From BD2-11 sp965115885 (GTDB lineage: Bacteria; Gemmatimonadota; Gemmatimonadetes; Longimicrobiales; Gaopeijiaceae): DNA of 64,000 nucleotides. The notes beneath the pieces are model-generated. The model was not told the DNA's origin. It searched no databases and was given only the letters and a program-made list of their open reading frames with translations. Positions 50,783 to 59,696 of this stretch are shown here, piece after piece. The stretch lies in contig OZ220479.1 in NCBI GenBank assembly GCA_965115885.1, forward strand, positions 992,001-1,056,000, read 5' to 3'. Position 1 is the stretch's first letter; the number at the start of each line of letters is the position of its first letter. The position numbers and the translations under genes were made by a program.

Positions 50783-51712
50783 GTGACGCGCAACTCCGCG
50801 CCCGGCTTCGGGGGGCGCCGAGGAGGCTCGCCTCCCCCCGCGGCGCCGCTCGTGGGAGTGCGGGTCGCCACGACGCGAAGCGCGTCCGCCGAGGACCGCC
50901 TCGGCGCCCTGCTCGAAAGAGCGGGCGCGCGCGTGTTGGCGTGGCCGACCTGCGCCTATCCCCCGCCGTGCGATCCCGCCCCGCTGGAGGCCGCGCGCGC
51001 GCGGATCGACCGTTTCGGTTGGCTGGTGTTCACGAGCGCGCGCGCGGTGGCCGCGATGGGCGAGGGACGTTCCGCCCCCGTTCCCCGGGTCGCCGCGGTG
51101 GGTCCGGCCACCGCGCGCGCCGCCGTCCGGGCGGGCTGGCCGGTCGCGGTGGAGGGCCGCGGGCCGGGTGCGCGCGGCTTGGCCGCCCGGGTCGCCGAGA
51201 CCGCGACGCTGGAGGGCGCGCGCGTGCTCTTTCCGGCCGCCTCGGGAGCCGCGTCCACCGTGGAGGAGGAGTTCGCCGCGCTCGGGGCCCGGGTCGCCCG
51301 AGTGGAGGCCTATCGCACGGTGGCGACGCCGCCCCCGGTCGCGCGGGTGCGCGCCGATCTGGTCGCCGGGGTGGATGCGGTCGCCTTCGCGAGCCCGGCG
51401 GCGGTGGAGGCGGTGGACGGCGCGCTGAGCGAGGCGGGGGAGGATGCGGGAGCCGAAGATCCGGCGCGCTCGCTCGCCCGCGCGCTCGCCGGGGTCCGGG
51501 TGGTGTGCATCGGTCCCGCGACCGCCGCCGCGGCGGAACGCCGGGGGATCGCGGAGGTGCGGGTGGCGCCGACCGCGACCTTGGAAGGGATCGTGGACGC
51601 GCTGGCGGAGCTGTTCGGGAGGGCCGGTTGCGGGCGCCCGGACGCGGAGGCGGGACGCGCCTCGAGGGCGGACGGCGCCGACCTCGCCCGCCGTTCGGGA
51701 GTTCGCCCGTGA
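50783..51712 (+). CDS. hemD: uroporphyrinogen-III synthase HemD
   Basis: 309 residues, HemD fold of two alternating domains: GVRVATTRSASAEDRLGALLE at the start, LVFTSARAVAAM, VAAVGPATARAAVRAGWPV, then ARVLFPAASGAASTVEEEFAAL, AVAFASPAAVEAV and VVCIGPATAAAAERRGI. It closes hydroxymethylbilane to uroporphyrinogen III. GTG 50783 lies 2 bases after hemQ; the N-terminal 25 residues and C-terminal 30 are extra. Sequence similarity within this family is weak, so position in the heme operon is part of the case. Confidence 0.85.
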   Translation: MTRNSAPGFGGRRGGSPPPAAPLVGVRVATTRSASAEDRLGALLERAGARVLAWPTCAYPPPCDPAPLEAARARIDRFGWLVFTSARAVAAMGEGRSAPVPRVAAVGPATARAAVRAGWPVAVEGRGPGARGLAARVAETATLEGARVLFPAASGAASTVEEEFAALGARVARVEAYRTVATPPPVARVRADLVAGVDAVAFASPAAVEAVDGALSEAGEDAGAEDPARSLARALAGVRVVCIGPATAAAAERRGIAEVRVAPTATLEGIVDALAELFGRAGCGRPDAEAGRASRADGADLARRSGVRP

Positions 51713-52998
51713 CCTCGCACAGCGAGGAGCTGTTCGCGCGCGCGCGTCGGGTGCTGCCGGGCGGAGTCAACAGCCCGGTGCGCGCCTTCGCGTCGGTCGG
51801 AGGGGTGCCCCGTTTCATCCGCTCCGCTCGGGGCGCGTACCTCGAGGACTCCGACGGGAACCGCTACCTCGACTTCATGGGTTCGTGGGGGGTGGCGATC
51901 CTCGGGCACGACCATCCCGAGGTGCGCGAGGCCACCGTGCGCGCCCTCGCCCGGGGCGCATCCTTCGGGGCGCCGACGCCGGACGAGGTCGAGATCGCCG
52001 AGCTCGTCGCCGAGCTCGTGCCCGGCATCGAGGTGGTGCGATTCGTCAACTCCGGCACCGAGGCCACCATGAGCGCCCTCCGCCTGGCGCGCGCGGTCAC
52101 CGGACGCGACCGGATCGTCAAGTTCAGGGGCGGATACCACGGGCACGCCGACGCGTTCCTCGTGGCGGCGGGGTCGGGAGCGGCCACCTTGGGCGTACCC
52201 TCCAGCCCGGGCGTGCCGACGGCGGTGGCCCGGCACACCTCGGTCGCCGAATTCAACGACCTCGCCTCGGTGGAGGGCTGCTTCTCCGCCTCGGAGGAGG
52301 GCGTGGCCGCCGTCGTCGTGGAACCGGTCGCGGGCAACATGGGGTGCGTGCCCCCCGAGGACGGGTTCCTGTCCGGACTGCGGGAGCTGTGCACTCGCCA
52401 CGGCGCCCTGCTCGTCTTCGACGAAGTGATGACCGGATTCCGCGTCGGCCTCGCCGGCGCCCAGGGGCGCTACGGCGTCGTGCCGGATCTCACCACCCTG
52501 GGCAAGGTCGTCGGCGGCGGGTTGCCGGTGGGCGCGTACGGCGGCCGCGAGGATCTGATGCGCGAGATCGCTCCCGACGGCCCGGTCTATCAGGCCGGCA
52601 CCCTTTCCGGGAATCCCCTGGCCATGGCCGCGGGGCTCGCCACCCTGCGCCATCTCGCGGCGCATCCCGAGGTCTACGCGCACACCGAACGCCTGGGCCG
52701 CCTTCTCGACCGCGGTTTCGCCGAGATCGCCGGGAATTCCCCGGTGCCCATCCGCTGGAACCGCGTCGGCGCGATGGGGTCCCTCTTCTTCTCCGAACCG
52801 CCGGTCGTGGACTGGCCCTCCTCGCACGCCTCGTCGAACGAGAGGTTCAACCGACTCTTCCACGGCATGCTCGACCGCGCCGTCTACCTGCCCCCGAGCT
52901 CCTACGAAGCTTGGTTCTGGTCGGCGGCCCACAAGGAGTCCGAAATCGCCCGCGCCCTCGAGGCCGCCGCCGAAATCGTCCATCGGACGAGCGGCTGA
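51709..52998 (+). CDS. hemL: glutamate-1-semialdehyde 2,1-aminomutase HemL
   Basis: 429 residues, standard length. It starts ELFARARRVLPGGVNSPVRAF; the PLP site is in FDEVMTGFRVGLAGAQG and TLGKVVGGGLPVGAYGG, where the catalytic Lys lies, with VNSGTEATMSALRLARAVTG and FRGGYHGHADAFLVAAGSG upstream. It makes 5-aminolevulinate from glutamate semialdehyde, so the organism uses the C5 pathway. GTG 51709 overlaps hemD by 4 bases. Confidence 0.97.
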   Translation: MTSHSEELFARARRVLPGGVNSPVRAFASVGGVPRFIRSARGAYLEDSDGNRYLDFMGSWGVAILGHDHPEVREATVRALARGASFGAPTPDEVEIAELVAELVPGIEVVRFVNSGTEATMSALRLARAVTGRDRIVKFRGGYHGHADAFLVAAGSGAATLGVPSSPGVPTAVARHTSVAEFNDLASVEGCFSASEEGVAAVVVEPVAGNMGCVPPEDGFLSGLRELCTRHGALLVFDEVMTGFRVGLAGAQGRYGVVPDLTTLGKVVGGGLPVGAYGGREDLMREIAPDGPVYQAGTLSGNPLAMAAGLATLRHLAAHPEVYAHTERLGRLLDRGFAEIAGNSPVPIRWNRVGAMGSLFFSEPPVVDWPSSHASSNERFNRLFHGMLDRAVYLPPSSYEAWFWSAAHKESEIARALEAAAEIVHRTSG

Positions 52999-53102
52999 GA
53001 CGGGATCGGTGCGCGGCCCGCTCGGCCGGACGGCCGGCGCTTCCCGGCGCAAGGGCGCCGCGCACCCGCGATCGCACGAATCCACCCGGTGGACGACGGC
53101 AT

Positions 53103-54158
53103 ATGAACGAACCGGACAACGCCACCGTCTTCGAGCGCGCCGCGCGCGGCCGCCCGGTGCCGCACACGCCCGTTTGGGTGATGCGCCAGGCGGGACGGTA
53201 TCTTCCCGAATACCGGAAGTTGCGCCGCAAGATCGACTTCGCGACCGCCACCCGCACCCCGGAAATCGCGGCGCGCATCACGTTGCAGCCGATGCAGCGC
53301 TTCGACGTGGACGCGGCCATCCTCTTCAGCGACATCATGACGCCCTTGGATCCGATGGGCGTGGAGGTCGAGTTCGCGCCCGGGCCGGTGCTGCCCGAGC
53401 CCGTGCGCACCCCCCGCGCCGCGCGCGCGGTGCGCGAGCTGGTCCCGGAGGAGGGGACTCCCTTCGTGCTGGAGGCGATTCGTGCGGTCCGATCCGAACT
53501 TCGCCCCGAAGCCGCGCTGATCGGCTTCGCCGGCGCGCCTTTCACGCTCTTCTGCTATCTGGTCGAGGGGAGCGGTTCCAAGGACTTCATGATCGCCCGC
53601 AGCTTTCTCCGGCGCGAGCCGGAGGCCGCACAGGCTCTGCTCGACACGCTGGGCCGCTCGATGGCCCGCTACCTGGCGGCCCAGGCGAAGGCCGGCGCGG
53701 ACGCGGTCATGCTCTTCGACTCGTGGATCGGCTTGCTCGGCCCGGACAGCTACATGCGCTTCGTCCACCCGGTGCTGGCGCGGACGTTCGCGACCGTGCG
53801 CACGGCGGTGGATTGCCCGATCGTCTATTTTCCCAACCGGGGCGCGGCGCTGCTCCGCGCGATGCGCGGGCTGGACGTCGACGTCGCCGCCATCGACTGG
53901 ACGCTGCCGCTCTCGCGGGCCGACGCCCTGCTGGGCGGCGGGCGCGCGCTCCAAGGCAACCTCGATCCCGCCGAACTCTTCGGCTCTCCGGAAGCGCTCC
54001 TGAGCGCCGCGGACGCCGTGCTCGCGGAGGCGCGGGGGCTGGCGGGGCACGTCTTCAGCCTGGGGCACGGCATCGATCGGCGCACCGATCCCGACCAGGT
54101 CGCGCGCTTGGTCGACCACGTCCACGAGCGCCGTCCGGATTCGGGCAACGACCCGTGA
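53103..54158 (+). CDS. hemE: uroporphyrinogen decarboxylase HemE
   Basis: 351 residues with the two HemE signatures: VWVMRQAGRYLPEYRKLR near residue 22 and the YLVEGSGSKDFMIARSFL / LFDSWIGLLGPDSYMRFVHP blocks. LSLGHGIDRRTDPDQV lies at the C-terminus. It removes four carboxyl groups to give coproporphyrinogen III, the branch point for either heme route. ATG 53103 is 104 bases after hemL. The gap of about 270 bases that follows separates it from hemH. Confidence 0.97.
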   Translation: MNEPDNATVFERAARGRPVPHTPVWVMRQAGRYLPEYRKLRRKIDFATATRTPEIAARITLQPMQRFDVDAAILFSDIMTPLDPMGVEVEFAPGPVLPEPVRTPRAARAVRELVPEEGTPFVLEAIRAVRSELRPEAALIGFAGAPFTLFCYLVEGSGSKDFMIARSFLRREPEAAQALLDTLGRSMARYLAAQAKAGADAVMLFDSWIGLLGPDSYMRFVHPVLARTFATVRTAVDCPIVYFPNRGAALLRAMRGLDVDVAAIDWTLPLSRADALLGGGRALQGNLDPAELFGSPEALLSAADAVLAEARGLAGHVFSLGHGIDRRTDPDQVARLVDHVHERRPDSGNDP

Positions 54159-54421
54159 GGAAGGATCGACCGGAACCGCCTCCGGGCGCGAAGAACGCTC
54201 GGGGGATCGGCGTTTCGAAAATCGTGCGGGACGTCGAGTCGTCGCTTGCCCGCAACTCGGACTCGGACGCGATTTCCGTCCGCGATCGAGCGGTCCGGGA
54301 AAATCCGAAGCGCATGCGACTCTTCTCCGACTGCGCGGTCGCGGACGGCGAGCGGTGCGCATGGCGAAGGGACGAGGATCGCGGGGTCGTGGGCCAGCGC
54401 GCGAAATTCGACCCGCACCGC

Positions 54422-54427
54422 GGGAGG
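54422..54427 (+). promoter_or_regulatory. ribosome binding site that points to a CTG start for hemH
   Basis: GGGAGG lies 5 bases before the CTG at 54433. The upstream in-frame GTG 54355 and ATG 54361 have no comparable site and would add residues unlike any ferrochelatase N-terminus. The 54159-54421 gap holds no other gene that I can support. Confidence 0.55.
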
Positions 54428-54432
54428 TCGCT

Positions 54433-55521
54433 CTGAAAACCGCCGTTCTCCTGATCAACTTCGGCGAACCGACCGACCCCGTGCTGGAAGAGGTCACGCC
54501 CTTTCTGGAGCGCATCTTCCTCCAGAACGCCGACTTGGAGCGCAACCGGTCCGCCCGCGCCCGCGCCGCCCAGCTCGCCGAAGCCCGCGCGCCCCATCTG
54601 GTGGAGGCCTACCGCGCCATCGGCGGCTCGCCGCTGGACGCCCAGGCGCGCGCCCAGGCCGAGGCGTTGGGGGAGGCGCTCGCCCTGCGCGGCATGGACG
54701 CCCGGGTCGAGGCCGTCTTCCAGTTCACCCCGCCCTTCGTCCGCGACGGCGTCGCCCGCGCGCGCGGTATAGGCGCGGAAGTCCTGGTGGGTTTGCCGGT
54801 CTATCCCATGTGCGGCCAGTCCACGACCGTAGCCGCGCTCGATTCGGTTCGCTCCGCGATGGACGAGCTGGACTGGTCCGTTCCCTTCGTCGGCGTCGCC
54901 GGCTGGCACCGTCATCCGGGCTATCTCGCGCTCCGGACCGGACACATCGAAAGGTTCGTCCGCGCGCGCGGCCTCGACCTCTCGGCCCCGGACACGATCC
55001 TCCATTTTTCCGCCCACGGCACGCCCGTGAAGTATCTCCTCGAAGGCAACCGCTACGACCGCTACGTCGAGGAGCACTGCCGCCAGATCGCCGAGGCGCT
55101 GGGCGTCGGCGACCGCTTCGCCGTCGGCTTCCAGAACCACACCAACCGGCGCATCTCCTGGACTTGGCCGGACAACGAGGAGCGCATCGAGACGCTGGCG
55201 GAACGGCGTCTGGTGGTGGACGCGGTCAGTTTCGTCCACGAGCAGTCCGAGACCCTCGACGAACTCGATCGCGAGCTGCGTTCGGCGGTGGAGGCGATGG
55301 GCAAGGAGATGCACCGGGTGCCGGTTCCCCACGACGATCCCCGCTTCGCCGGCGTGCTCGCCGACCTCGTGGGCGAGGCTCTGGGCCAGTCCCCGGAGGA
55401 GGGCGTGGAGTTGGCGCCCTGCCGTTGCCGACCGGTTCCGGGAACTTGGTGCACGAACGGCGCGCGCGACCTCGATCCGAGCCCGTACGTCAAAGCGGAC
55501 CCCGATCTCGCGCCTCCTTGA
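54433..55521 (+). CDS. hemH: ferrochelatase (probably coproporphyrin III ferrochelatase)
   Basis: Starting at CTG 54433 gives 362 residues beginning KTAVLLINFGEPTDPVLEEV after the initiator, just as ferrochelatases normally begin. FSAHGTPVKYLLEGNRYDRY holds the active-site His, and SFVHEQSETLDELDRELR the C-terminal metal-site region (EQSETL where many have EHIETL). Paired with HemQ and HemY, it should insert iron into coproporphyrin. The C-terminal tail has CRC and a further Cys (PCRCRPVPGTWCTNG), which could be an iron-sulfur ligand set. Longer starts at ATG 54361 or GTG 54355 cannot be excluded. The stop overlaps hemY. Confidence 0.88.
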   Translation: MKTAVLLINFGEPTDPVLEEVTPFLERIFLQNADLERNRSARARAAQLAEARAPHLVEAYRAIGGSPLDAQARAQAEALGEALALRGMDARVEAVFQFTPPFVRDGVARARGIGAEVLVGLPVYPMCGQSTTVAALDSVRSAMDELDWSVPFVGVAGWHRHPGYLALRTGHIERFVRARGLDLSAPDTILHFSAHGTPVKYLLEGNRYDRYVEEHCRQIAEALGVGDRFAVGFQNHTNRRISWTWPDNEERIETLAERRLVVDAVSFVHEQSETLDELDRELRSAVEAMGKEMHRVPVPHDDPRFAGVLADLVGEALGQSPEEGVELAPCRCRPVPGTWCTNGARDLDPSPYVKADPDLAPP

Positions 55522-56819
55522 TCGCGGTCGTCGGCGGTGGCATGAGCGGTCTCGCCTTGGGTCGCGAACTGGTCCGGCGGGGGCGGGAATGCGTCGTCCT
55601 GGAGGCGGAGGGCCGCCCCGGCGGGGTCGTGCGGAGCGTGCGCGCGGGCGGACTGCTCTTGGAGAACGGTCCCCAGCGGATCCGCCTCACCGCGCCTCTC
55701 GCCGCGCTGGCGGAGGAGCTGGACCTCGCCCGCTCGCTCGTCCGCGCACCCCGGGACCTCGATTTCTTCATCCACCGCGACGGCCGGTTGCGGCGGGTGC
55801 CCCTCTCCGCATCCGGTCTGCTGGCGTCCGACGCGGTGAGCTGGCGCGGCAAGCTTCGCGCGCTGCTCGAGCCCTTCACGCCCGGCGCGCGCGAAGACGA
55901 GCGGGTGGCCGGGTTCTTCCGCCGCAAGCTGGGCCGCGAACTCTACGAGCACGTCGTGGGTCCCCTCTACGGAGGACTGTACGGGACCGACCCGCGCGAC
56001 ATGGTGGTGGGACTGTCGCTGGGCGGGTTGTTGCGCGACATGGGGATCGGACGGAGCCTTCTCCTCGCCCGCCTTCGCCGCCCGGCCGCGCGCCCGCCTC
56101 CCGCTTGCTCCTTCGCGGACGGGATGGAGAGCCTGCCCCGCGCCCTCGCCCGGGCCTTGGGCGCACGGGTGCGCCTGGGCGCGCGGGTGCGCGCGCTCGA
56201 ACGCCGCTCGGACGGCTGGTCGGTGGCGCTGGACGGGGAGACGCTGGCGGCGGAGCGGGTGGTGCTCGCGGTTCCGGCCCCGGTGGCGTCCCGACTGCTG
56301 AGCGAGGCGGCTCCGGAAGCGTCCGCCCGCATCGGCGGCCTCCGCTACAACCCGCTCGCGGTCGTGCACCTGCGCGCCGACACCGAGCTCCGGGGGATCG
56401 GCTTCCAGGTGTCGCTGGCGGAGCCGCGCGCTCTGCGCGGCGCGACCTTCGCCCACTGCCTGTTCGGCGGGGAGGGGGGTCGCGCCGACCGCACGGGCGT
56501 GTACACGGCCTATCTGGGCGGCTCGGAACGCGCGGACGCGGCGGAGGGCGACGAAGAAGCGCTGGCCGCGCTGGCCGCCGAGGAATTCCGGCGGTGCACG
56601 GGCTGTGCCGCGGAACCGCTGGCCGTGGCGCGCCCGGCCATGCCCGCATGGGACGCTTCGTGGTCCGCGCTCCGGGATCTCGCGCTTCCCCCGGGGGTCC
56701 ACGTCGCCGCCAATTGGGAGAGCCGCCCGGGCTTGGCGGGACGGTTCGCGCGAGCTCGTGCGCTGGCGGCCGACCTCGACGCGCGCCGGGCGGTCCCGCG
56801 TCCCCGCCGTCGGACATGA
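55518..56819 (+). CDS. hemY: protoporphyrinogen/coproporphyrinogen oxidase HemY
   Basis: 433 residues, FAD-dependent flavin monooxidase-type oxidase. The dinucleotide fold begins directly after a TTG start (55518): IAVVGGGMSGLALGRELVRR, then ECVVLEAEGRPGGVVRSV. Central VVGPLYGGLYGTDPRDMVVG and the C-terminal VHVAANWESRPG match the family. With HemQ present it probably oxidises coproporphyrinogen III. TTG overlaps the hemH stop by 4 bases; no other start preserves the FAD motif. Its stop overlaps the following fragment by ATGA. Confidence 0.9.
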   Translation: MIAVVGGGMSGLALGRELVRRGRECVVLEAEGRPGGVVRSVRAGGLLLENGPQRIRLTAPLAALAEELDLARSLVRAPRDLDFFIHRDGRLRRVPLSASGLLASDAVSWRGKLRALLEPFTPGAREDERVAGFFRRKLGRELYEHVVGPLYGGLYGTDPRDMVVGLSLGGLLRDMGIGRSLLLARLRRPAARPPPACSFADGMESLPRALARALGARVRLGARVRALERRSDGWSVALDGETLAAERVVLAVPAPVASRLLSEAAPEASARIGGLRYNPLAVVHLRADTELRGIGFQVSLAEPRALRGATFAHCLFGGEGGRADRTGVYTAYLGGSERADAAEGDEEALAALAAEEFRRCTGCAAEPLAVARPAMPAWDASWSALRDLALPPGVHVAANWESRPGLAGRFARARALAADLDARRAVPRPRRRT

Positions 56820-57448
56820 TGCGGCGACTGGTCGAGGAGGAGCTCTACCTGTTCGACGGGACGCCGCTCTTCCCGGAGCGCCGGGCCTACACGGTCTGCT
56901 ACGGGCTTTCGCCGGGCGAGGGGGCGCTCTACGAGGCGGTGACGCGCTACGTGCGCGAGGAGATGAACCGGGCGGACCGGTTCGCCGAGGACGGCACCCG
57001 GCGTCGCAACAACGTCGGGTTCGCGCTCCAGATCCTGCAGCGTCGTCTCGCGTCGTCTCCGGCCGCGATCCACGAGTCGCTCAAGAGGAGGCTGGCGCGT
57101 CTGGGCGACCGGCTCGAGGAGGAGAGGCTGGCGCGAGCGGGCGGCGGCCTCGATGCGCGGATCGCGGCGGAGGCGGGACCCGCGGTCGACCAGGCGGGTG
57201 GCTTGAGCCCGAGAGATGCCGGTCGCCCTCTGGCCGATGACGCGCATCCGTTCGGGGTGAATCGCCATTTCCGTCCTCGGACGATCTCGTGGTTCGGGGT
57301 TCGTGCTCTTCTCCCGCTGGGGACCGATTTCGCGGCCGGGATCGCGAATCGTTGGGTGGAGTTCCGCTTGTGGAGTCGCCGCCCCGCATCCTATTCTTTC
57401 CCCGCTGGCAGGATCGAGAAATCGCCATGTTCGGGAGGTATGCCATGA
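56816..57448 (+). pseudogene. fragment of a large SNF2-type helicase
   Basis: The first 110 residues (MRRLVEEELYLFDGTPLFPE, RRAYTVCYGLSPGEGALYEAVTRYVREEMNRADRF, NNVGFALQILQRRLASSPAAIHESLKRRLARL) match an internal region between the two motor halves of large SNF2/HepA-like helicases. Neither the upstream Walker motifs nor the C-terminal helicase domain is present; after about 57170 the translation becomes featureless. The ATG pair at 56816/56819 overlaps the hemY stop, so the relic may still be translated. I see no repeat or IS end at its borders. Confidence 0.6.
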
Positions 57449-58158
57449 AGCTCACGCGACGCAACGCGATCAAGGTGTCGGGGACGGCCGTCGCCGGTCT
57501 CTCCATGGGGGTGGTGCGACCGGACCGAGCGCTGGCTCGAGAAGTCCAGGAGTTCCCGGACCGGATGGTCGAGGGCGAGGTCCGGACGCGGTCGGATTTG
57601 CCGCTCAACGCGGACGGTTCGGCGCCCGAGCATCCCCCGGGATCCGCCGGCCCCATCGACGGCGTCATCTACCGCTACACCGGGGGCGAGGCGCCCGACA
57701 CCGACCTCGATTACCGCACCGCGCACATCCGCATCGCCGCGAGCAGGCTCTCCCGTCTCCACGGCACCCTGCGCTACGAGGACTTGGCGGACTTGCCCCG
57801 TCGTTCCATGGTGACTTTGCTCCAATGCGGCGCGCCCCGGCCCACCGGCATCGTCAAGTGGACCGGCGTCCGGTTCGACGACCTCCTGGACATGATCGGC
57901 TTGGCGCCCACGGCGCACTACTGTCGCGTCGTCTCCCACGACGGCTACTACACGGACGAGGAGGTCCCCACCATGCGTCGTCGCCAGACGATGCTCGCGT
58001 GGATGCTCAACGACGAGCCGATCCCGCCCGTGAACGGCGCTCCGTTTCGCCTCGTGATCCCCTTCCGCTACGGCGGCCGCAGCGTCAAGGCGGTCCAGGA
58101 GATCACCTTCGGTTCGCCGTCGTTGCCGTTCCGCGAGGTGCCGACGCGGGGAGCGTAA
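57445..58158 (+). CDS. Tat-exported molybdopterin-dependent oxidoreductase (sulfite-oxidase fold)
   Basis: 237 residues from ATG 57445, which follows GGGAGG at 57433; ATG 57427 is possible. The N-terminus TRRNAIKVSGTAVAGLSMG is a twin-arginine signal. The Oxidoreductase_molyb domain shows MVTLLQCGAPRPTGIVKWTG, whose Cys should ligate molybdenum, then HYCRVVSHDGYYTDEEVP, MLAWMLNDEPIPPVNGAP and FRLVIPFRYGGRSVKAVQEI. It is a small stand-alone catalytic subunit; the substrate and redox partner are not encoded nearby. It overlaps the tail of the helicase relic. Confidence 0.85.
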   Translation: MKLTRRNAIKVSGTAVAGLSMGVVRPDRALAREVQEFPDRMVEGEVRTRSDLPLNADGSAPEHPPGSAGPIDGVIYRYTGGEAPDTDLDYRTAHIRIAASRLSRLHGTLRYEDLADLPRRSMVTLLQCGAPRPTGIVKWTGVRFDDLLDMIGLAPTAHYCRVVSHDGYYTDEEVPTMRRRQTMLAWMLNDEPIPPVNGAPFRLVIPFRYGGRSVKAVQEITFGSPSLPFREVPTRGA

Positions 58159-58371
58159 GACCGGACGGGCCGGTTGCGATGTCCGGCGAGGCGGTGTTTC
58201 CCTGCGTACGAGATCGGCCGCAGGAAGAAGTTCCGACCTCGAGGTTCCTCCGGCAACGGCGGGGTGCGTATTCCTCCGACGTCGATCGCCCGTTCCCGGG
58301 CGATGCCGATCGATGGTGCGGGGGACGGATCGGAGCGAGGCGGGGCGGCTCGGCCGCATCGCGCCGCGCGA

Positions 58372-58917
58372 CTACCCTTGAGGCCGTTCGATCCCTCCAC
58401 TGAAATGGACAACGGATCTCATGCTCGGTGCCGACCATGTGCCGCTGGTTGCGCCCACGATGTCTACTTCATGAAAGTGACCCCAAAACCTTCGTCCATC
58501 CGCAGTGAAGTGCTGTAGTAGCACCGTCACTTTCCCCTGCTTGTCGGGCATCATCCGATAGTCCTCGACCGAGACGACGTAGTCGCCGGCTCGCGCACCG
58601 GAGTAACCGAATGCGCCGATCTTCTGGATGTAGGGCAACTGCCGAGCGCCGAGCACGAGGCCGGTTGCACCGCCGCTCCGCGCGTCGGTCCCCATCAGCG
58701 TACGCGAGGCCGTGAGCGTCGCCGGGTACTCATCGAGCACCTTCGTAACCGTAGCCACTAGGGCGGCGTGCGGCAACGACTGGGCGTGGGCATCGGTAGC
58801 GACCATGTACTCGGAGGGATCCTCCGACACGGCGGGTGCCGTTCCCGGGACGTCCGTGTTGCAGCTAGCCAGCACGATGGCCGCGACTGCCGAAATACGG
58901 TGGACAGCGTATCGCAT
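58372..58917 (-). CDS. lipoprotein of unknown function
   Basis: 181 residues from ATG 58917, which has AAGGAGGGAGCG upstream. The signal sequence ISAVAAIVLASCN ends in a lipobox (LASC), so the mature protein should be lipidated. Most of the remainder is a beta-rich domain (GARAGDYVVSVEDYRMMPD, GKVTVLLQHFTADGRRFWGH) that I do not recognise. It converges on the molybdopterin gene with a 213-base gap that shows no clear terminator. Confidence 0.7.
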   Translation of the reverse strand: MRYAVHRISAVAAIVLASCNTDVPGTAPAVSEDPSEYMVATDAHAQSLPHAALVATVTKVLDEYPATLTASRTLMGTDARSGGATGLVLGARQLPYIQKIGAFGYSGARAGDYVVSVEDYRMMPDKQGKVTVLLQHFTADGRRFWGHFHEVDIVGATSGTWSAPSMRSVVHFSGGIERPQG

Positions 58918-59487
58918 CGCTCCCTCCTTGCGTTTAGCGCCGACCGCTCCCGCCGCTTGGACCCGTAGCCGATTCGACGCTGGGCAAAAAAACCGAACTC
59001 CTTCGCCGCTTGCGTTAGTTACAGAGACTCCTCCGGGGGCCGAAAACGGGACGCCAAAACCGGAACCGGGTGGCGCGCGCGGGCGTGTCGAAGGCTTGGA
59101 GAGCTTTCTTGGGAGAGGGCCGTCGGATCGTGCGAGAAACGACGAGCGCAACCGGGATCTTGGCTACCCTCGCGGTCGGCCGTGACGGCGAAAATCGTTT
59201 CCGGCGGCCGACGACGCGGTGGCGAAGCTACGGCGCAACGCGTACCGTCCGACGGTCCGCGAATCCGGCGCGGGCTCCGAGCGTCCGGGACCTTCGGGCT
59301 CGTCGAGGGCGTCGGGCGCGTCGCTCGGCCCCTCCCGCCAGCGCCCCTTCCCGTGCCGTCTTCCGCCATGCCGTCGCCTGCGGGCACGGCGAGGCTACCG
59401 CCTCGGTCTCGTTTTTCCCGAGAGAGGGGAGTCCGTTCGGCGACGGCGGCCTTCGCCGACGCGGCGGAGGGGCGTCGGCCGACGCGC
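58918..59487. other. 570-bp stretch without a supported gene
   Basis: It must contain the promoter of the 58917 lipoprotein gene and the end of the operon that reads down from 63540. The open frames on the plus strand here are low-complexity Arg/Pro shadows with no motif, and I see no RNA gene or clear repeat. Confidence 0.5.
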
Positions 59488-59685
59488 TCAGTCGGCGCGG
59501 CAGGCCATGTCCTGGCCGCAACACATCGGCGACTTCACCATGCCGTGCCCGTCGGGGCACTTGGAGACGTGCACGGAAGAGCCGTCGTCGCGGTCGAGAC
59601 ATCCGTGCACCAGCTCCTTGCCGCACTGGCCGCAGGTCATGGTTCCGATGCTCATGCCGCACGCTTCGCAGATGTAGGCTGACAT
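59488..59685 (-). CDS. small double zinc-ribbon protein
   Basis: 65 residues with four Cys pairs or near-pairs: YICEACGMSIGTMTCGQCGKEL, where the first ribbon has CxxC twice, then KCPDGHGMVKSPMCCGQDMAC. The pattern matches a widespread family of tiny zinc-ribbon proteins of unknown role. ATG 59685 is 11 bases after the amidase stop, so it is the last gene of that operon. Metal binding is inferred from the cysteines. Confidence 0.72.
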   Translation of the reverse strand: MSAYICEACGMSIGTMTCGQCGKELVHGCLDRDDGSSVHVSKCPDGHGMVKSPMCCGQDMACRAD

Positions 59686-59696
59686 TTTTTTCTACC

